From: a virus
IMG/VR virus record: IMGVR_UViG_3300036832_000665
Span: 1 to 29,079 of that record
DNA: 29,079 nt
Strand: one strand, 5' to 3'
Part shown: piece after piece, positions 1 through 8,720 of the stretch
How the letters are laid out: every line of letters starts with the position of its first letter
Numbering within the stretch: the stretch's first letter is position 1
Position numbers and translations under genes: made by a program
Notes under the pieces: model-generated
Told to the model about the DNA's origin: nothing
Database searches by the model: none
The model's input: the letters and a program-made list of their open reading frames with translations, nothing else

Positions 1-38
1 CCGCTCGTTCTTCGCTTGATGCGAATTGTGTCAGTCAT
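1..38 (-). CDS. Start of a tail fibre-type gene (partial, runs off left edge)
   Basis: The minus strand starts an ATG at 38 that overlaps the TGA stop of the upstream gene (38-40), a coupling seen repeatedly in this window. It reads M-T-D-T-I-R-I-K-R-R-T-S-G before the window ends. The start M-x-x-T-I-x-I-K-R-x-T-S-G is typical of phage tail fibre or host-recognition proteins whose N-terminus continues with a 'GELAYNE'-type segment, but only 12-13 residues are visible. Function is inferred from this short motif and from its place after a fibre-like gene. Confidence 0.55.
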   Translation of the reverse strand, partial: MTDTIRIKRRTS

Positions 39-1543
39 CAGAAGTTTCCGCCGTCCAAGACGTCATTCGTGTACGCGAGCGCGCGGTGCCATTGCGCGCT
101 CTGTCGGCCGTACATCAGCCCATCGATCGGGGCTTCTGGGATTCCTCCGCTGACTGGCGGCGGCGTGGTGACCGTGACACCCCCGGCAGGCGACGCGATC
201 GGTCCGTCGGTCGTGTAACCCGGAGGCACCGTTATCGTCGGCCAGCCCGCGAGCACGTCGTAAGCGATCACAGCCGGGACGGTCGTCAGCGCCATCACTT
301 CCTTGATCTTCGTGTTCATGATCGTTTGCAGATTGGCGCGGCGCGCGGCGACGCCGGACATGATGTTCGAAATGTCTGTCGCCGAGAGATTGACCGCGAC
401 CGTCGCGCCGATCGGAAGCCAGGGGATCGATGCACCGCCGCCGCTAGCGATCGTGCCGGCGGAAACTGACAGCGGCGAGATCGAGAGCGCCGAGACTGTG
501 ACCGCGACGATCGAGAGCGGCGAGACCGAGAGCGGCGAGATCCCACTACCGCCAGCGAAGCTCTGATCGACGTGCGTCAGGCGATAGGATGAAGCGGTAT
601 AGGTCCAATCTTGAGGAAGTATTGTGAGACTTGCTGTAAGGCCTGGCACCGCGGCGTTGCCTGTCGCCCCAGAAACCGGACCAGACTGCAACAAAGCACT
701 GAGCGTGTTGAAACCGGTGTTGACTGCGTCTCTCGCTCCTTTGCTCTGATCGGCGTTGTAGTTGATTGCGGCATCGCTCTGATTGAGAGCGTTGTTGGTC
801 GGATCGACGATCCAATTGTTGATCTCGGCCACGAGGTTGTTGAAAGCACCGGCGTTTGATCCTCCCGTGCCGATGACGGCGCCGATCTGCGTGTACCAGG
901 TATTGTAGTTGGCGTTGAGTTGATCGTGCCACGTCGTGTAGTTCTGATTGATCTGAATCTGATACGACAAGAAGTTCGTATCGAGCTCAGACTTCCACGT
1001 CGCGTAGTTCGCATTTATCTGATCGTGCCAGGTCGTATAGTTGGCGTTGAGTTGCGCGACGAGCGAAGTCTGAGATCCCCCGGAAGTGCCCTCGAGCGTG
1101 AAGAGCGACCCGATCAGTTTCGGCGTCACTGCGCAGTTCATCGCCGTGATCGAACTGTCGTCGGCGGGCCACCAGTAGCTTGTACCCGATACCGTTTGGC
1201 TAAGCGGTAGCTGTCGCTTCGATTCGAACAGCAGTTTGATTAGATCGACTTGAACCCGTTGCGCCTGGTCGAGAGTGACGTCAGGTAGGAGCTCGAGGAA
1301 CTGCTGAAAAAACGGAACGTAGGGCGTGACGTCGTAGAATTTCTCACGCAGACCGTTGAGGTTTACTCCTGGCACCCCGTTGGGGTTTACTCCATCGGGA
1401 TCCTGATACTCAATTTCTCCTTTGCCATCGATCCAATGAACCATCCACAAGTCGCGCGGCAGCGACGAGAAGTCCATCCCGCCTGGAACGAAGGCGTTGT
1501 CGACAGAGAACGCCTTGTTGTCTGTATTGAGCCACCATCGCAT
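38..1543 (-). CDS. Fibre-like tail protein with hendecad and pentad repeats
   Basis: 501 residues, last complete gene at the distal end of the tail operon. Residues 1-50 (MRWWLNTDNKAFSVDN..., then a W-x-D-G-x-G-E-I-E-Y stretch) look like the N-terminal module of phage tail proteins of the DUF4376 kind. Residues 165-219 hold five tandem 11-residue repeats of the form LNANYTTWHDQ, suggesting a right-handed coiled coil. Residues 336-365 hold six five-residue repeats (SPLSV, SPLSI, VAVTV, SALSI, SPLSV, SAGTI) that could stack as a beta-helix. Near the C-terminus is EAPIDGLMYGRQSAQW, close to the EAPxDGxxYgRxxxxW motif common in tail proteins. No convincing Shine-Dalgarno precedes the ATG at 1543, so the start is uncertain. 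Role in fibre or baseplate periphery is inferred from position and repeats. Confidence 0.7.
   Translation of the reverse strand: MRWWLNTDNKAFSVDNAFVPGGMDFSSLPRDLWMVHWIDGKGEIEYQDPDGVNPNGVPGVNLNGLREKFYDVTPYVPFFQQFLELLPDVTLDQAQRVQVDLIKLLFESKRQLPLSQTVSGTSYWWPADDSSITAMNCAVTPKLIGSLFTLEGTSGGSQTSLVAQLNANYTTWHDQINANYATWKSELDTNFLSYQIQINQNYTTWHDQLNANYNTWYTQIGAVIGTGGSNAGAFNNLVAEINNWIVDPTNNALNQSDAAINYNADQSKGARDAVNTGFNTLSALLQSGPVSGATGNAAVPGLTASLTILPQDWTYTASSYRLTHVDQSFAGGSGISPLSVSPLSIVAVTVSALSISPLSVSAGTIASGGGASIPWLPIGATVAVNLSATDISNIMSGVAARRANLQTIMNTKIKEVMALTTVPAVIAYDVLAGWPTITVPPGYTTDGPIASPAGGVTVTTPPPVSGGIPEAPIDGLMYGRQSAQWHRALAYTNDVLDGGNF
449..538 (-). repeat. Six tandem 15-bp repeats (pentapeptide repeat)
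   Basis: Within the fibre-like gene, six consecutive 15-bp units encode SPLSV-type pentapeptides (residues 336-365). Alternating small/hydrophobic residues fit stacked beta-strands. Repeats of this kind in fibre genes can vary in copy number. Confidence 0.75.
887..1051 (-). repeat. Five tandem 33-bp repeats (11-residue hendecads)
   Basis: Residues 165-219 of the fibre-like protein are five 11-residue units: LNANYTTWHDQ, INANYATWKSE, LDTNFLSYQIQ, INQNYTTWHDQ, LNANYNTWYTQ. Positions 1, 5 and 8 (L/I, Y/F, W/Y) are conserved, as expected for a hendecad coiled coil with aromatic core positions. Confidence 0.85.
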
Positions 1544-1566
1544 GGATCATTTTATCTGTGACTGTG

Positions 1567-2622
1567 TTAAGCTGAGCCGTTGCCATCGTCTTTTGGTTTT
1601 GGGGCGCTCTGACCGCTTTTGCTCTTACACAAACCATCTTTCTTCACGACGATCGGCATGTCGCTGAAGCAGCCGCCAGCGACCCAGATGTGGATGCCTG
1701 CGCCTCTGATGTGCGAGTGCCCATCGGTCGATTGGCAGGAGTTGTTTTCGGTGTACCAGAGCGTACTGTCGCTGCCGGTGCGCTGCACGTTAACTGCTTC
1801 GCCGTGGACGTTCTGAGTATCGGTCTTGTTCTGCTCCATCCAAATCGTCGAATCTTCTTTATGCAGCGTCTTCTGGCCAGTCGACTTGCCGCCGCCGGCA
1901 CCATCGCCAGCGCCGCCGCTGCCGTCACCGCCGCTGCCATTGCCACCGCTACCGCCGCCGTTGGCGTGAGTGCCGACGTTAGCCCAATGAGCCTCCTCGT
2001 CGAATAATTCGACTTCGAACTCGACACCAGACTTCGATCGAATGACGACCCTTCCATCCGGTAGCTCGATAGATCCCGGCGGATTTATAAGCTTCCTAGT
2101 CCTCGCCGCCGCCGACGCTCCGTTGCCTGACGAGCCGCCCTGAGTCTGGCCTTGCTGCTTCTGTCCGTTCTTGTTTTCGACGAGCGCGAAGCGATTCTTT
2201 TTCTGCACATTGCCGGTCAGGAAATTGCCGTCCTCGGTGTTCAAAAACTGCTGACCCCATTCCTTGAGGCCGAACATCGCCGAGGCGCCCTTCGCCGCGT
2301 CCTTCGCGAGGTTCATTAGGCGATGGCGGCGATCGTCCATCATCCCCATAATCGGGAAGCTGCGGTTGCCGCCCAGGAAAGACAGAAAACCTTCGGCACA
2401 ATTCTTGATCATGCCGTTTCCGGTCTTGGTGGCGTCACCGACGACTGATGTGAAGCCGTAGTTTTGCGGCGCCTCCATCTTTCCCCAAGATTCGCCGCGC
2501 ATGCCCTGACACTTGTTCGACTGTTGCATGAGCTTGTTGTCGTCGATCGTGTCGATCAGGGCGCGCGCACCGCCGCCGGTGTAGGCGCGCAGGGCCGCCG
2601 CAAATGGTGACGTTCTCTGCAT
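1567..2622 (-). CDS. Mu gp45-like baseplate spike protein
   Basis: 351 residues, resembling Mu gp45/P2 gpV, the trimeric central spike at the tail tip. The N-terminal region (about 15-160) has the gp45 pattern: MQQSNKCQGMRGE, then YGFTS, and MMDDRRHRLMNLAKD. A poly-Gly/Ser linker spans about 221-246. The C-terminal beta-rich segment carries DGHSHIRG (His302, His304) and IHIW (His311); HxH motifs near the spike apex bind iron in P2 gpV and related spikes. Cys318 and Cys332 lie nearby. The tail beyond 333 is Lys/Ser-rich and unusual. A good ribosome site (AGGAG, about 8 nt) precedes the ATG. It follows the hub gene as in Mu. The central Gly-rich insertion is longer than in Mu gp45. Confidence 0.82.
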   Translation of the reverse strand: MQRTSPFAAALRAYTGGGARALIDTIDDNKLMQQSNKCQGMRGESWGKMEAPQNYGFTSVVGDATKTGNGMIKNCAEGFLSFLGGNRSFPIMGMMDDRRHRLMNLAKDAAKGASAMFGLKEWGQQFLNTEDGNFLTGNVQKKNRFALVENKNGQKQQGQTQGGSSGNGASAAARTRKLINPPGSIELPDGRVVIRSKSGVEFEVELFDEEAHWANVGTHANGGGSGGNGSGGDGSGGAGDGAGGGKSTGQKTLHKEDSTIWMEQNKTDTQNVHGEAVNVQRTGSDSTLWYTENNSCQSTDGHSHIRGAGIHIWVAGGCFSDMPIVVKKDGLCKSKSGQSAPKPKDDGNGSA

Positions 2623-2633
2623 GACTTTCTCTC

Positions 2634-3980
2634 CTAACGCTGTGCTGCTGGACCTGATGGACTGCCGGGCAGACCTTGCACGCCGCCGGCTGCCCCACCG
2701 CCAGCACCGCCGCTAAATTGACTGCCCGTCGTCGCAGGCACGTTTGGATTGCCTTGAGCGCTGCCAGGCGCCGGGAGGATCTCGCCTCCCGCTCCCGTGC
2801 CTCCCGCGCGAAGGCCAGAATCGTTGAGCAGCCACGGCGCGCACAGGTCAAGAGTCGTTTGTGATCCTGACTGCTTATCTTGCGTACACGTCACCGCCCG
2901 GATCGCCATCTCGAAGCCGACGAGCGTTGTCATCGGCGAATTGAGAATAACCTTCTCGCCGCAAAGCTGCGCCCAGAGGACATGTCGGCTGGTGAACCAG
3001 CCATAGACAACGACAGTTGCCTCGATGATCTGACCCTCGCCGGTGCGAGCCTCATGTTCCGCGCGCATGGCGACTTCATCGTCTGTCCAGACCGGATGCT
3101 CCATCGCCACGAGCAGCGGGCTGTATCTTCTGTAGAATTCTGACTTAACCCACTTGTCCTGCTGTGCGGCTTCTTTCGGCGGCCCATCGTTGGTGTTCTG
3201 CTTCTGGCCGCGTGCGCCATATTCGCTATACCAATCGTCGATTTTGATCGTGCATTGGCATGATTTGATGTTCTCGCCCTCGATGAGCTCGTCGACGACT
3301 TGCGAGACATGATCGCCGATGAGAAGCAAATTCCCCATGTAGTCGGCGCCGAGCCTGACCTTGCGTTCGGGCGCGAGGCGGTTGAGGAAATCCCACACCG
3401 TCTCGCCGGTTTGACTATGCGCTCCGTCCGGCTCCCATGGCTTCGGATTGATGGTGCCGACGACGCGAGGCACAACTTCGAACGGCTTCATGACTTGCGT
3501 CGCGATGTCGACATAGCTGCCGTAAAAGGTCTGCTTCTCGTCGACGATCGCTCCGCGCCAGGTGAACCATTGCGTACCATTGCCTTGGATCGAGACGGCG
3601 TGACTGTTTCCGTCATAGGCGGTCTGGCGAACGATAACGACGCCGGTGATCGCGACCTGGCCGCCGAGCTTGATAACAACGTGGTCCGGCGGCCTGATGC
3701 GAAACGTTGTCCAGAGTGCCAGTTCTGCCTGTCTGGCTTCGATGTCGTCCCCCGGCGGATCGCGCTCGGCGGTTGTGAACCGAAACATTGGCCAACCGGC
3801 CATCCATCGATGCTGAAGCCACACCGTCTCCCAGTCAGAATAGGCCCCTCCTGACGCAGGATTAGTCGCACCAGCACCCCCCAACGTATAAATGGAATTG
3901 GCGACGAGGATCTCGGCGATCTCGTCGGGATCGGTGCCGGGTTCTGCCGGCTGCGAGATAACGTCGGAAGTGAAGGCCAT
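2634..3980 (-). CDS. Mu gpP-like baseplate hub protein (gp44 family)
   Basis: 448 residues. Position between the gpN halves and gp45, and the sequence pattern, match Mu gpP/gp44, the trimeric hub that joins tube to spike. Family-like features are a segment about residues 105-135 with a 'GxVxITGVVIxRQTxYDxxxHxVSIQGNG' character, a helical MKPFEVV region, then a 'TGETVWDFLNRLAPERKVRLGAD' segment and a 'GNLLLIG' strand, characteristic of hub proteins with late-control-gene-D-like folds. The last ~60 residues are a Gly/Pro/Ala-rich tail that looks like a linker. The gene starts 3 nt after the stop of the previous gene, with weak Shine-Dalgarno support, suggesting coupled translation. Confidence 0.8.
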   Translation of the reverse strand: MAFTSDVISQPAEPGTDPDEIAEILVANSIYTLGGAGATNPASGGAYSDWETVWLQHRWMAGWPMFRFTTAERDPPGDDIEARQAELALWTTFRIRPPDHVVIKLGGQVAITGVVIVRQTAYDGNSHAVSIQGNGTQWFTWRGAIVDEKQTFYGSYVDIATQVMKPFEVVPRVVGTINPKPWEPDGAHSQTGETVWDFLNRLAPERKVRLGADYMGNLLLIGDHVSQVVDELIEGENIKSCQCTIKIDDWYSEYGARGQKQNTNDGPPKEAAQQDKWVKSEFYRRYSPLLVAMEHPVWTDDEVAMRAEHEARTGEGQIIEATVVVYGWFTSRHVLWAQLCGEKVILNSPMTTLVGFEMAIRAVTCTQDKQSGSQTTLDLCAPWLLNDSGLRAGGTGAGGEILPAPGSAQGNPNVPATTGSQFSGGAGGGAAGGVQGLPGSPSGPAAQR

Positions 3981-3983
3981 GGG

Positions 3984-4655
3984 TCAGTTCGACAGAGCTC
4001 GTCCGAACGGGCGAGCAAAAGCGGGATGGACGACTTTATTCTCTGCGCGGAGCTCATCGGCCCGCCTGGCATCGGCATAAAGCCGATAGGCGATGATGAG
4101 CGTCGGCAGCGATGGTGAGGCGAATTGAAAGTTCAGCATCCGCGGTAGCGGCCGCGCCGTCTCGATCAGGTAGAACATGATCGCAGCGTGCAGCCGGATC
4201 AGCGCTTGGAAGATCTCCTGATCCATGTCGTCGGCGGCGACCTCTTCCATGACCGCAAAGGCGTCGTTCATCTGCTGTCTCACGCGATCGACATCGTCGC
4301 GACTGGTAAACGTCGTATTGACGAGGACGAAGCCGCCGGTCGAGTAGGTAAAATGGATCAGCGAGTTCTTGACCAAGAGCGCACCGACCGTCAGCGGCGC
4401 CTCGAGCTCGGCCTGCGCACGAACAGCGGCGAGTTGCGGCAGCGTGATGCCGGCGGCCATAAGCTTGTCGAAGACATCGGCCAGCGGCGGCCCGGCTTGA
4501 TCATTGCGCAGTAACGTCGGCGCGTTGGCAATGAAACTGCCGATTGCAGTTCGCACATCGGAGCCGGGGCGCCCACGTGTCGCGACCGTCGTCAGCGCAT
4601 AAGAAAGAACACGCTGGCAGATCGGTACCGCCTCGTTGACGTCGGCTTTATACAT
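3984..4655 (-). CDS. C-terminal half of Mu gpN-like tail/DNA circulation protein
   Basis: 223 residues. The end, about 180-215, reads L-I-I-A-Y-R-L-Y-A-D-A-R-R-A-D-E-L followed by N-K-V-V-H-P-A-F. This matches the C-terminal signature of Mu gpN (DNA circularisation protein) family members, where an AYRLYGDAxRADEI segment is followed by RNxIxHPGFVP. The protein has no DNA_circ_N region; that is encoded just upstream by the separate 201-residue gene. In Mu both parts are one protein of about 490 residues, so this looks like a split gpN. The two halves are 9 nt apart and presumably assemble together in the baseplate. Confidence 0.68.
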   Translation of the reverse strand: MYKADVNEAVPICQRVLSYALTTVATRGRPGSDVRTAIGSFIANAPTLLRNDQAGPPLADVFDKLMAAGITLPQLAAVRAQAELEAPLTVGALLVKNSLIHFTYSTGGFVLVNTTFTSRDDVDRVRQQMNDAFAVMEEVAADDMDQEIFQALIRLHAAIMFYLIETARPLPRMLNFQFASPSLPTLIIAYRLYADARRADELRAENKVVHPAFARPFGRALSN

Positions 4656-4664
4656 CGATGATCT

Positions 4665-5270
4665 CTACGGCAGCGGCGGTATTGCTATCGGACGGCCGCC
4701 TGCGATCGCCGCCGACGATGTTATCGGCGGTATCCTGGTTGACGGGTTCGGCGTCAATGCGTTGATGATTTGCTGTTTGAGATCTTCGGCCTGCTGACGG
4801 AGGTTAGATTCAGCATTCACGACCGCCTTCATTGGCGGGACGCCGAGCTCGACAAACTGCATGTCGAACGTAACATAGCCGCCGAGCTTGTCTTCCTCCG
4901 ACATCCGATAACGCGAGCAGACGACGGTCATCGGCTTCATCATCGGCAATTGCAGCGTGCCAAAGCCCGCCGTGTCGAGCCGCGATTGCAGTTTATCGCG
5001 CGCGATCGTGTAGTCCTTTTTGTAGAGATCGATGCCAGTATCGCGAACAAATTGAATGATGTAGCCGCGCACCGAAAACTCGGTCGCCTTTTTCCCCATG
5101 TCTTCGGAGTAGGGCAGCCGTTTTTTCGGGAATTCATGGGTGACGATTCTGCGACCACCCTCCATGCTTCCGGCCTCGACATGAAACAAGCAGCCGGCGA
5201 AATGCGCCGGTAGCAGTCTCGCGCGCCACGGCGAGACCTGGACGAGATCGCGGATTGTCGAGACTGCCAT
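4665..5270 (-). CDS. N-terminal half of Mu gpN-like protein (DNA_circ_N)
   Basis: 201 residues with the DNA_circ_N signature: W-R-A-R-L-L-P-A-H-F-A-G at 15-26, F-H-V-E, then G-G-R-R-I-V-T-H-E-F-P and L-P-Y-S-E-D-M-G-K-K-A. Family members act at the tail/baseplate; the name DNA circularisation protein is historical. It stops where full-length homologues continue into a helical C-terminal half, which here is the next gene. The last 30 residues are Pro/Ile-rich. AGAGG lies about 6 nt upstream of the ATG, so it is independently translated. It follows the second tape-measure gene by 8 nt. Confidence 0.82.
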   Translation of the reverse strand: MAVSTIRDLVQVSPWRARLLPAHFAGCLFHVEAGSMEGGRRIVTHEFPKKRLPYSEDMGKKATEFSVRGYIIQFVRDTGIDLYKKDYTIARDKLQSRLDTAGFGTLQLPMMKPMTVVCSRYRMSEEDKLGGYVTFDMQFVELGVPPMKAVVNAESNLRQQAEDLKQQIINALTPNPSTRIPPITSSAAIAGGRPIAIPPLP

Positions 5271-5278
5271 GAAGACCT

Positions 5279-8200
5279 CTAGCTATCGAGCGCAGCGTCG
5301 TGGCTCTCGCCAGTCGCGGCTTTCGGCGCAGGCGGACCGGGATCGGACTTTTCAGTCGACGAATAGGTGCTCAGCGGAACATGCTTGAGCACGCTCGGCT
5401 TGCGCACCCGCGGCCCGTGCCGAACATTGACGCGGATCTCGCCGTTGCCTTCGACTTTCTTGGGCCCCAAGATGCGATCGAGATCTTGGCGCGCCCGATT
5501 CAAATCGGCACGGCTCGACAACGATTTTTCTCGTTCCTTATCGTCGCGAAGCTTTTGCGCCTTCATCGCGGCGTCACGCCGCTGGGTTTCCTGTTTGTGA
5601 TCTTCCGATTCCTGACGGAGCTTGTCGTAAAGCGACGTGGCTACAGGGGGCGGCGGTGATTTCGTCGAGACCTGCGGTACCGCTGTTGGCGGCGGTGTAG
5701 TGCCCATTGCTCTCTTAACGTCATCAGGAGTCATGCCCGGCTTATAGTATGCGCCCCAACCTGGAGGCATATTTACAAGTTGCCCCGTTGCAGGATCGCG
5801 CATCGCGCCGCCGCCGGTGGCTGCCGGCGCTGCTGGCGGCGGTGCGGCCGCCGCTGCCGTCTTCTCGTCGTACCATCTGAGCTCGTCCTTGCGACGTCGC
5901 AGGAGGCCGGGCGCGACAGGCCCTCTCGGACCGTGAATATGAGAGAACTCGACGTGAGCGCGTTTCATCGCCTCGACGTCGTTTCTGAGAATCGCGTCCA
6001 TCATGCCGTGCTCTTTGAGCTTGTTGGCATCGCTGCCGAGGTTGAACAGCAGCGACGTCAGCGCCTTTTTCGAACCTTCACTTAGATTCGGATTCAGCGC
6101 CTCGATCTGCGCACGATTTTTCTGCAACGCAGTCTCAAGCCGTTTCGACGCCTCGGCCTCGGTTATCCGCTCGCCCGGTTTCTGCGGCGCGGTGCCGTAA
6201 CCAATCGAGGGACCGCCGATGTCCTTGTACGCGGTCGGATAGTATTTCCCCGTCTTCTCATTGACCTCATATTGTTTGACGAGCGCCGTCAGATCCGCCG
6301 GCACGGCCGGGCGTTCCGTCGTCGTGTCCGCTGTCGGCGCCGTCGACGCTCCGGGTGGCGTGGGAGGTTGCACCCCAGTCGGCGTCGCGGTTGGCGCGGC
6401 CGGCGGCTGCCCGGTGCGCTTTCTTTCCGCTTCCTGCACGGCTGCGTCGCCGGCATAGCGGAAGTCTAATTGTTTGATCGGGAATTTAGTGTGATGAACG
6501 CCATATTGATCGACGACCTGGACCGTCTGCGTCTTGGGATCATAGGTTCCTGGCACGACGGTCATCACATGGCCGCCGAGCTCGCCAGGGCGCAGCGGGC
6601 GGCCCTTCGCTGATCCATAAGTACCGATATTCGAAGTGGCGAACATCGAACCCATCGGACGCCCCGGCTTGTTGACGTCTTCCGGGTTCATTCCTTCGCC
6701 GAATTCGTGCCATCGCGTGGCGATCGCACTATCTTTCGGCGGCGCAAATCCCGCCGACTTCGCAAACTTCGTTGCGAGGATGCCGCAGTTGACCCCGCCG
6801 ATTTGATATTTTCTGTTGTTAAAGAGTCGCTGAAGCCCTGCGACGTCGCCCTTTCTGCCGAATTCTTCGGCTTTCACCAGAGTGTCGTGGTCAACGAAAT
6901 TTCCTCTCTCATCGACGAGCGCCGTTTTCCCGGGGACATAGGTCGCGGGAGGCGAGCCCAGAGCCTTGCGCTCTTCAGGCGTGAGGGCGCGCCCCGACGG
7001 CCCGCCGGGCAGACCGGGAACATCCCCGGCGACGCCCTTGCCCGTGCCGCCGCCGTAATCCGCGGGCCCGGTCGTCGTCGTGCCCCACGGCGGCATGATC
7101 TTGCCATAAGGGCCCTGCACGCCGACACCGCCAGGAGCACTGCCCGGAGGGGTGGCAGGAGCGGCGGTGGCGGGCGGCTGCGTCTTGCCGTCGTCTCGCG
7201 TCCCGCCCGGCGTCTTGCCGTCGCCACTCGGCGTTCCGCTCGGTGTTCCCGTGGCCCATGACGGAATAGGACCACGCGCCCCAGGCCGCAGCGATGGGTC
7301 CAGCATCCCGTACTTCTGACCGCCCGGCTTTTCCTCGCCGGACAGCAGCGCGTTCAATCGCTTGATCTCGCTGACCAGTGTCCGCGTCTGGTTGTTCTGG
7401 CTGTCGAGGAGTTGATTGCCGCGATCGGCGAGTTGCGTTTGCCGCAGGTCGACGACATTGCGCGACATCGGCATACCGCGCCAACCCGTGCCGGCGAAGT
7501 TGCCGCCAGGCGCCGTGATCGGCTGACCACCCGCGAGAAGATCTCCAATCTTCGGAATACCGAGGCCGGCGACGTTGACGCCACCGCCGCGGGTGCCGCC
7601 GCCGCCGAGCTCACCGCCGCCCATGAAGTTCAACGGCGCACCGCTCATCGGATCATAGGTCGGCGGCGTTGTCGGCGGCGTAGGCGTAGGACCGGGCGCC
7701 TGGGGCTTGTAGCCCTCCATCGGCAGACCGGTCATCGGATCGAGGGTGACAGGCGGCGGCTTCGTTCGCAGATCGATATCTGCTTGCGAAGGTTTCTTTT
7801 GCGTCAATGCGACCCAGCCCTTGAGAAGTTCATCGATATAATTCAGAGCCCTGACGAGACCGCTGTCCATCAGGTTGGTCGTCATCGAATTCGTGATTGA
7901 CTTCCAATTTTGCGCGATGGCTGCCGTCTGCTCTTTATATTTTTCCGCCTGTTCAATCTGCTTTTTCATATGCGCAGACATCGCATCGTCGATCGGCTTG
8001 AAGTCCTCCCTGATGTTGATGAGGCCAGGCGCGCCGACTGCTTGACTGGCAGCGCGTAGAAACTGATTGGCCAGAGATTTCATTCCCCGGCGCTCGAGAT
8101 CGTCATGGATCTCGTTAATCTTGGTTTTGTATAATTGGGCTTTGTCGACGGCGTTCGGCAGACGGCTCATCTGCTCGAACATGTCATGCACCATGCCGGT

Positions 8201-8719
8201 GGCGATCGGCTCGTTGGCCAGCGTCTTGAGGACCTCTTCGCGGACGCGGCTGTGGCTCCTAGCCAGATCGTCCATCGCCTCAGCAAACGCTATTGCCTCT
8301 TGGCGACCTTTCTCCCGCGCCATGCCGGCGCGTTCATAGATCTGTTGCCACTGTTTGATGACTGCCGGATCGAGCCCGGATAAGCGTCCGGCATGACCGA
8401 GCTCGAGTAGAGACTTCGTCAAACCGCCGACGGCGGCCATCGTCCGCTCGGCAGCGAGGGTAAACACGCCGAGACTGAGCCCGGCAACAGCCACGTTTCG
8501 CGATAGGTCGAGGAACGCGCGCGGTCCCTTCGAGACCGTCTCGATCATCTTTTTGAGCGCCTCGTCCAGTTCACTGAACTGGCGCTTCAGTTGATCACGG
8601 TTCTGCCCTCCCGACCCGAGCTCATCGAGTTGCTGCTTGATAAGCTTCAACTGCGGCGACGCGTTATCGGTCAGCGAGACCTGAAGTTTTAATTCGTCGA
8701 ACTGCGGACCGCTGGGCAT
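5279..8719 (-). CDS. Second tape-measure protein with cysteine-peptidase-like and GH24 lysozyme modules
   Basis: 1146 residues. Residues 1-300 are helical with a hydrophobic stretch near 74-100, as in tape-measure proteins that set tail length. A Pro/Gly-rich linker leads to NVVDLRQTQLADRGNQLL and EIKRLNALLSGEE (451-463), a segment shared with the upstream tape-measure gene. Residues 600-760 look like a cysteine peptidase module with NCGILATKFA (Cys645), GGHVMTVVPGTYD (His717) and VVDQYG (Asp737). Residues 808-955 are GH24 lysozyme-like: KQYE (Glu817, or Glu821), AYKDIGGPSIGYG (Asp833; Ser838 in place of the usual Thr), ending LLRRRKDELRWY. A charged coil and C-terminal strand follow. It starts 1 nt after the stop of the preceding gene (TGA C ATG). 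These modules probably open the cell wall during DNA entry. Confidence 0.83.
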   Translation of the reverse strand: MPSGPQFDELKLQVSLTDNASPQLKLIKQQLDELGSGGQNRDQLKRQFSELDEALKKMIETVSKGPRAFLDLSRNVAVAGLSLGVFTLAAERTMAAVGGLTKSLLELGHAGRLSGLDPAVIKQWQQIYERAGMAREKGRQEAIAFAEAMDDLARSHSRVREEVLKTLANEPIATGMVHDMFEQMSRLPNAVDKAQLYKTKINEIHDDLERRGMKSLANQFLRAASQAVGAPGLINIREDFKPIDDAMSAHMKKQIEQAEKYKEQTAAIAQNWKSITNSMTTNLMDSGLVRALNYIDELLKGWVALTQKKPSQADIDLRTKPPPVTLDPMTGLPMEGYKPQAPGPTPTPPTTPPTYDPMSGAPLNFMGGGELGGGGTRGGGVNVAGLGIPKIGDLLAGGQPITAPGGNFAGTGWRGMPMSRNVVDLRQTQLADRGNQLLDSQNNQTRTLVSEIKRLNALLSGEEKPGGQKYGMLDPSLRPGARGPIPSWATGTPSGTPSGDGKTPGGTRDDGKTQPPATAAPATPPGSAPGGVGVQGPYGKIMPPWGTTTTGPADYGGGTGKGVAGDVPGLPGGPSGRALTPEERKALGSPPATYVPGKTALVDERGNFVDHDTLVKAEEFGRKGDVAGLQRLFNNRKYQIGGVNCGILATKFAKSAGFAPPKDSAIATRWHEFGEGMNPEDVNKPGRPMGSMFATSNIGTYGSAKGRPLRPGELGGHVMTVVPGTYDPKTQTVQVVDQYGVHHTKFPIKQLDFRYAGDAAVQEAERKRTGQPPAAPTATPTGVQPPTPPGASTAPTADTTTERPAVPADLTALVKQYEVNEKTGKYYPTAYKDIGGPSIGYGTAPQKPGERITEAEASKRLETALQKNRAQIEALNPNLSEGSKKALTSLLFNLGSDANKLKEHGMMDAILRNDVEAMKRAHVEFSHIHGPRGPVAPGLLRRRKDELRWYDEKTAAAAAPPPAAPAATGGGAMRDPATGQLVNMPPGWGAYYKPGMTPDDVKRAMGTTPPPTAVPQVSTKSPPPPVATSLYDKLRQESEDHKQETQRRDAAMKAQKLRDDKEREKSLSSRADLNRARQDLDRILGPKKVEGNGEIRVNVRHGPRVRKPSVLKHVPLSTYSSTEKSDPGPPAPKAATGESHDAALDS

Positions 8720-8720
8720 G

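Noticed and set aside
1410-1637. 75-residue minus-strand frame spanning the spike/fibre gap
   Set aside because: It overlaps both neighbouring genes, has no ribosome site and no recognisable sequence; the 501-residue fibre frame starting at 1543 is better supported.
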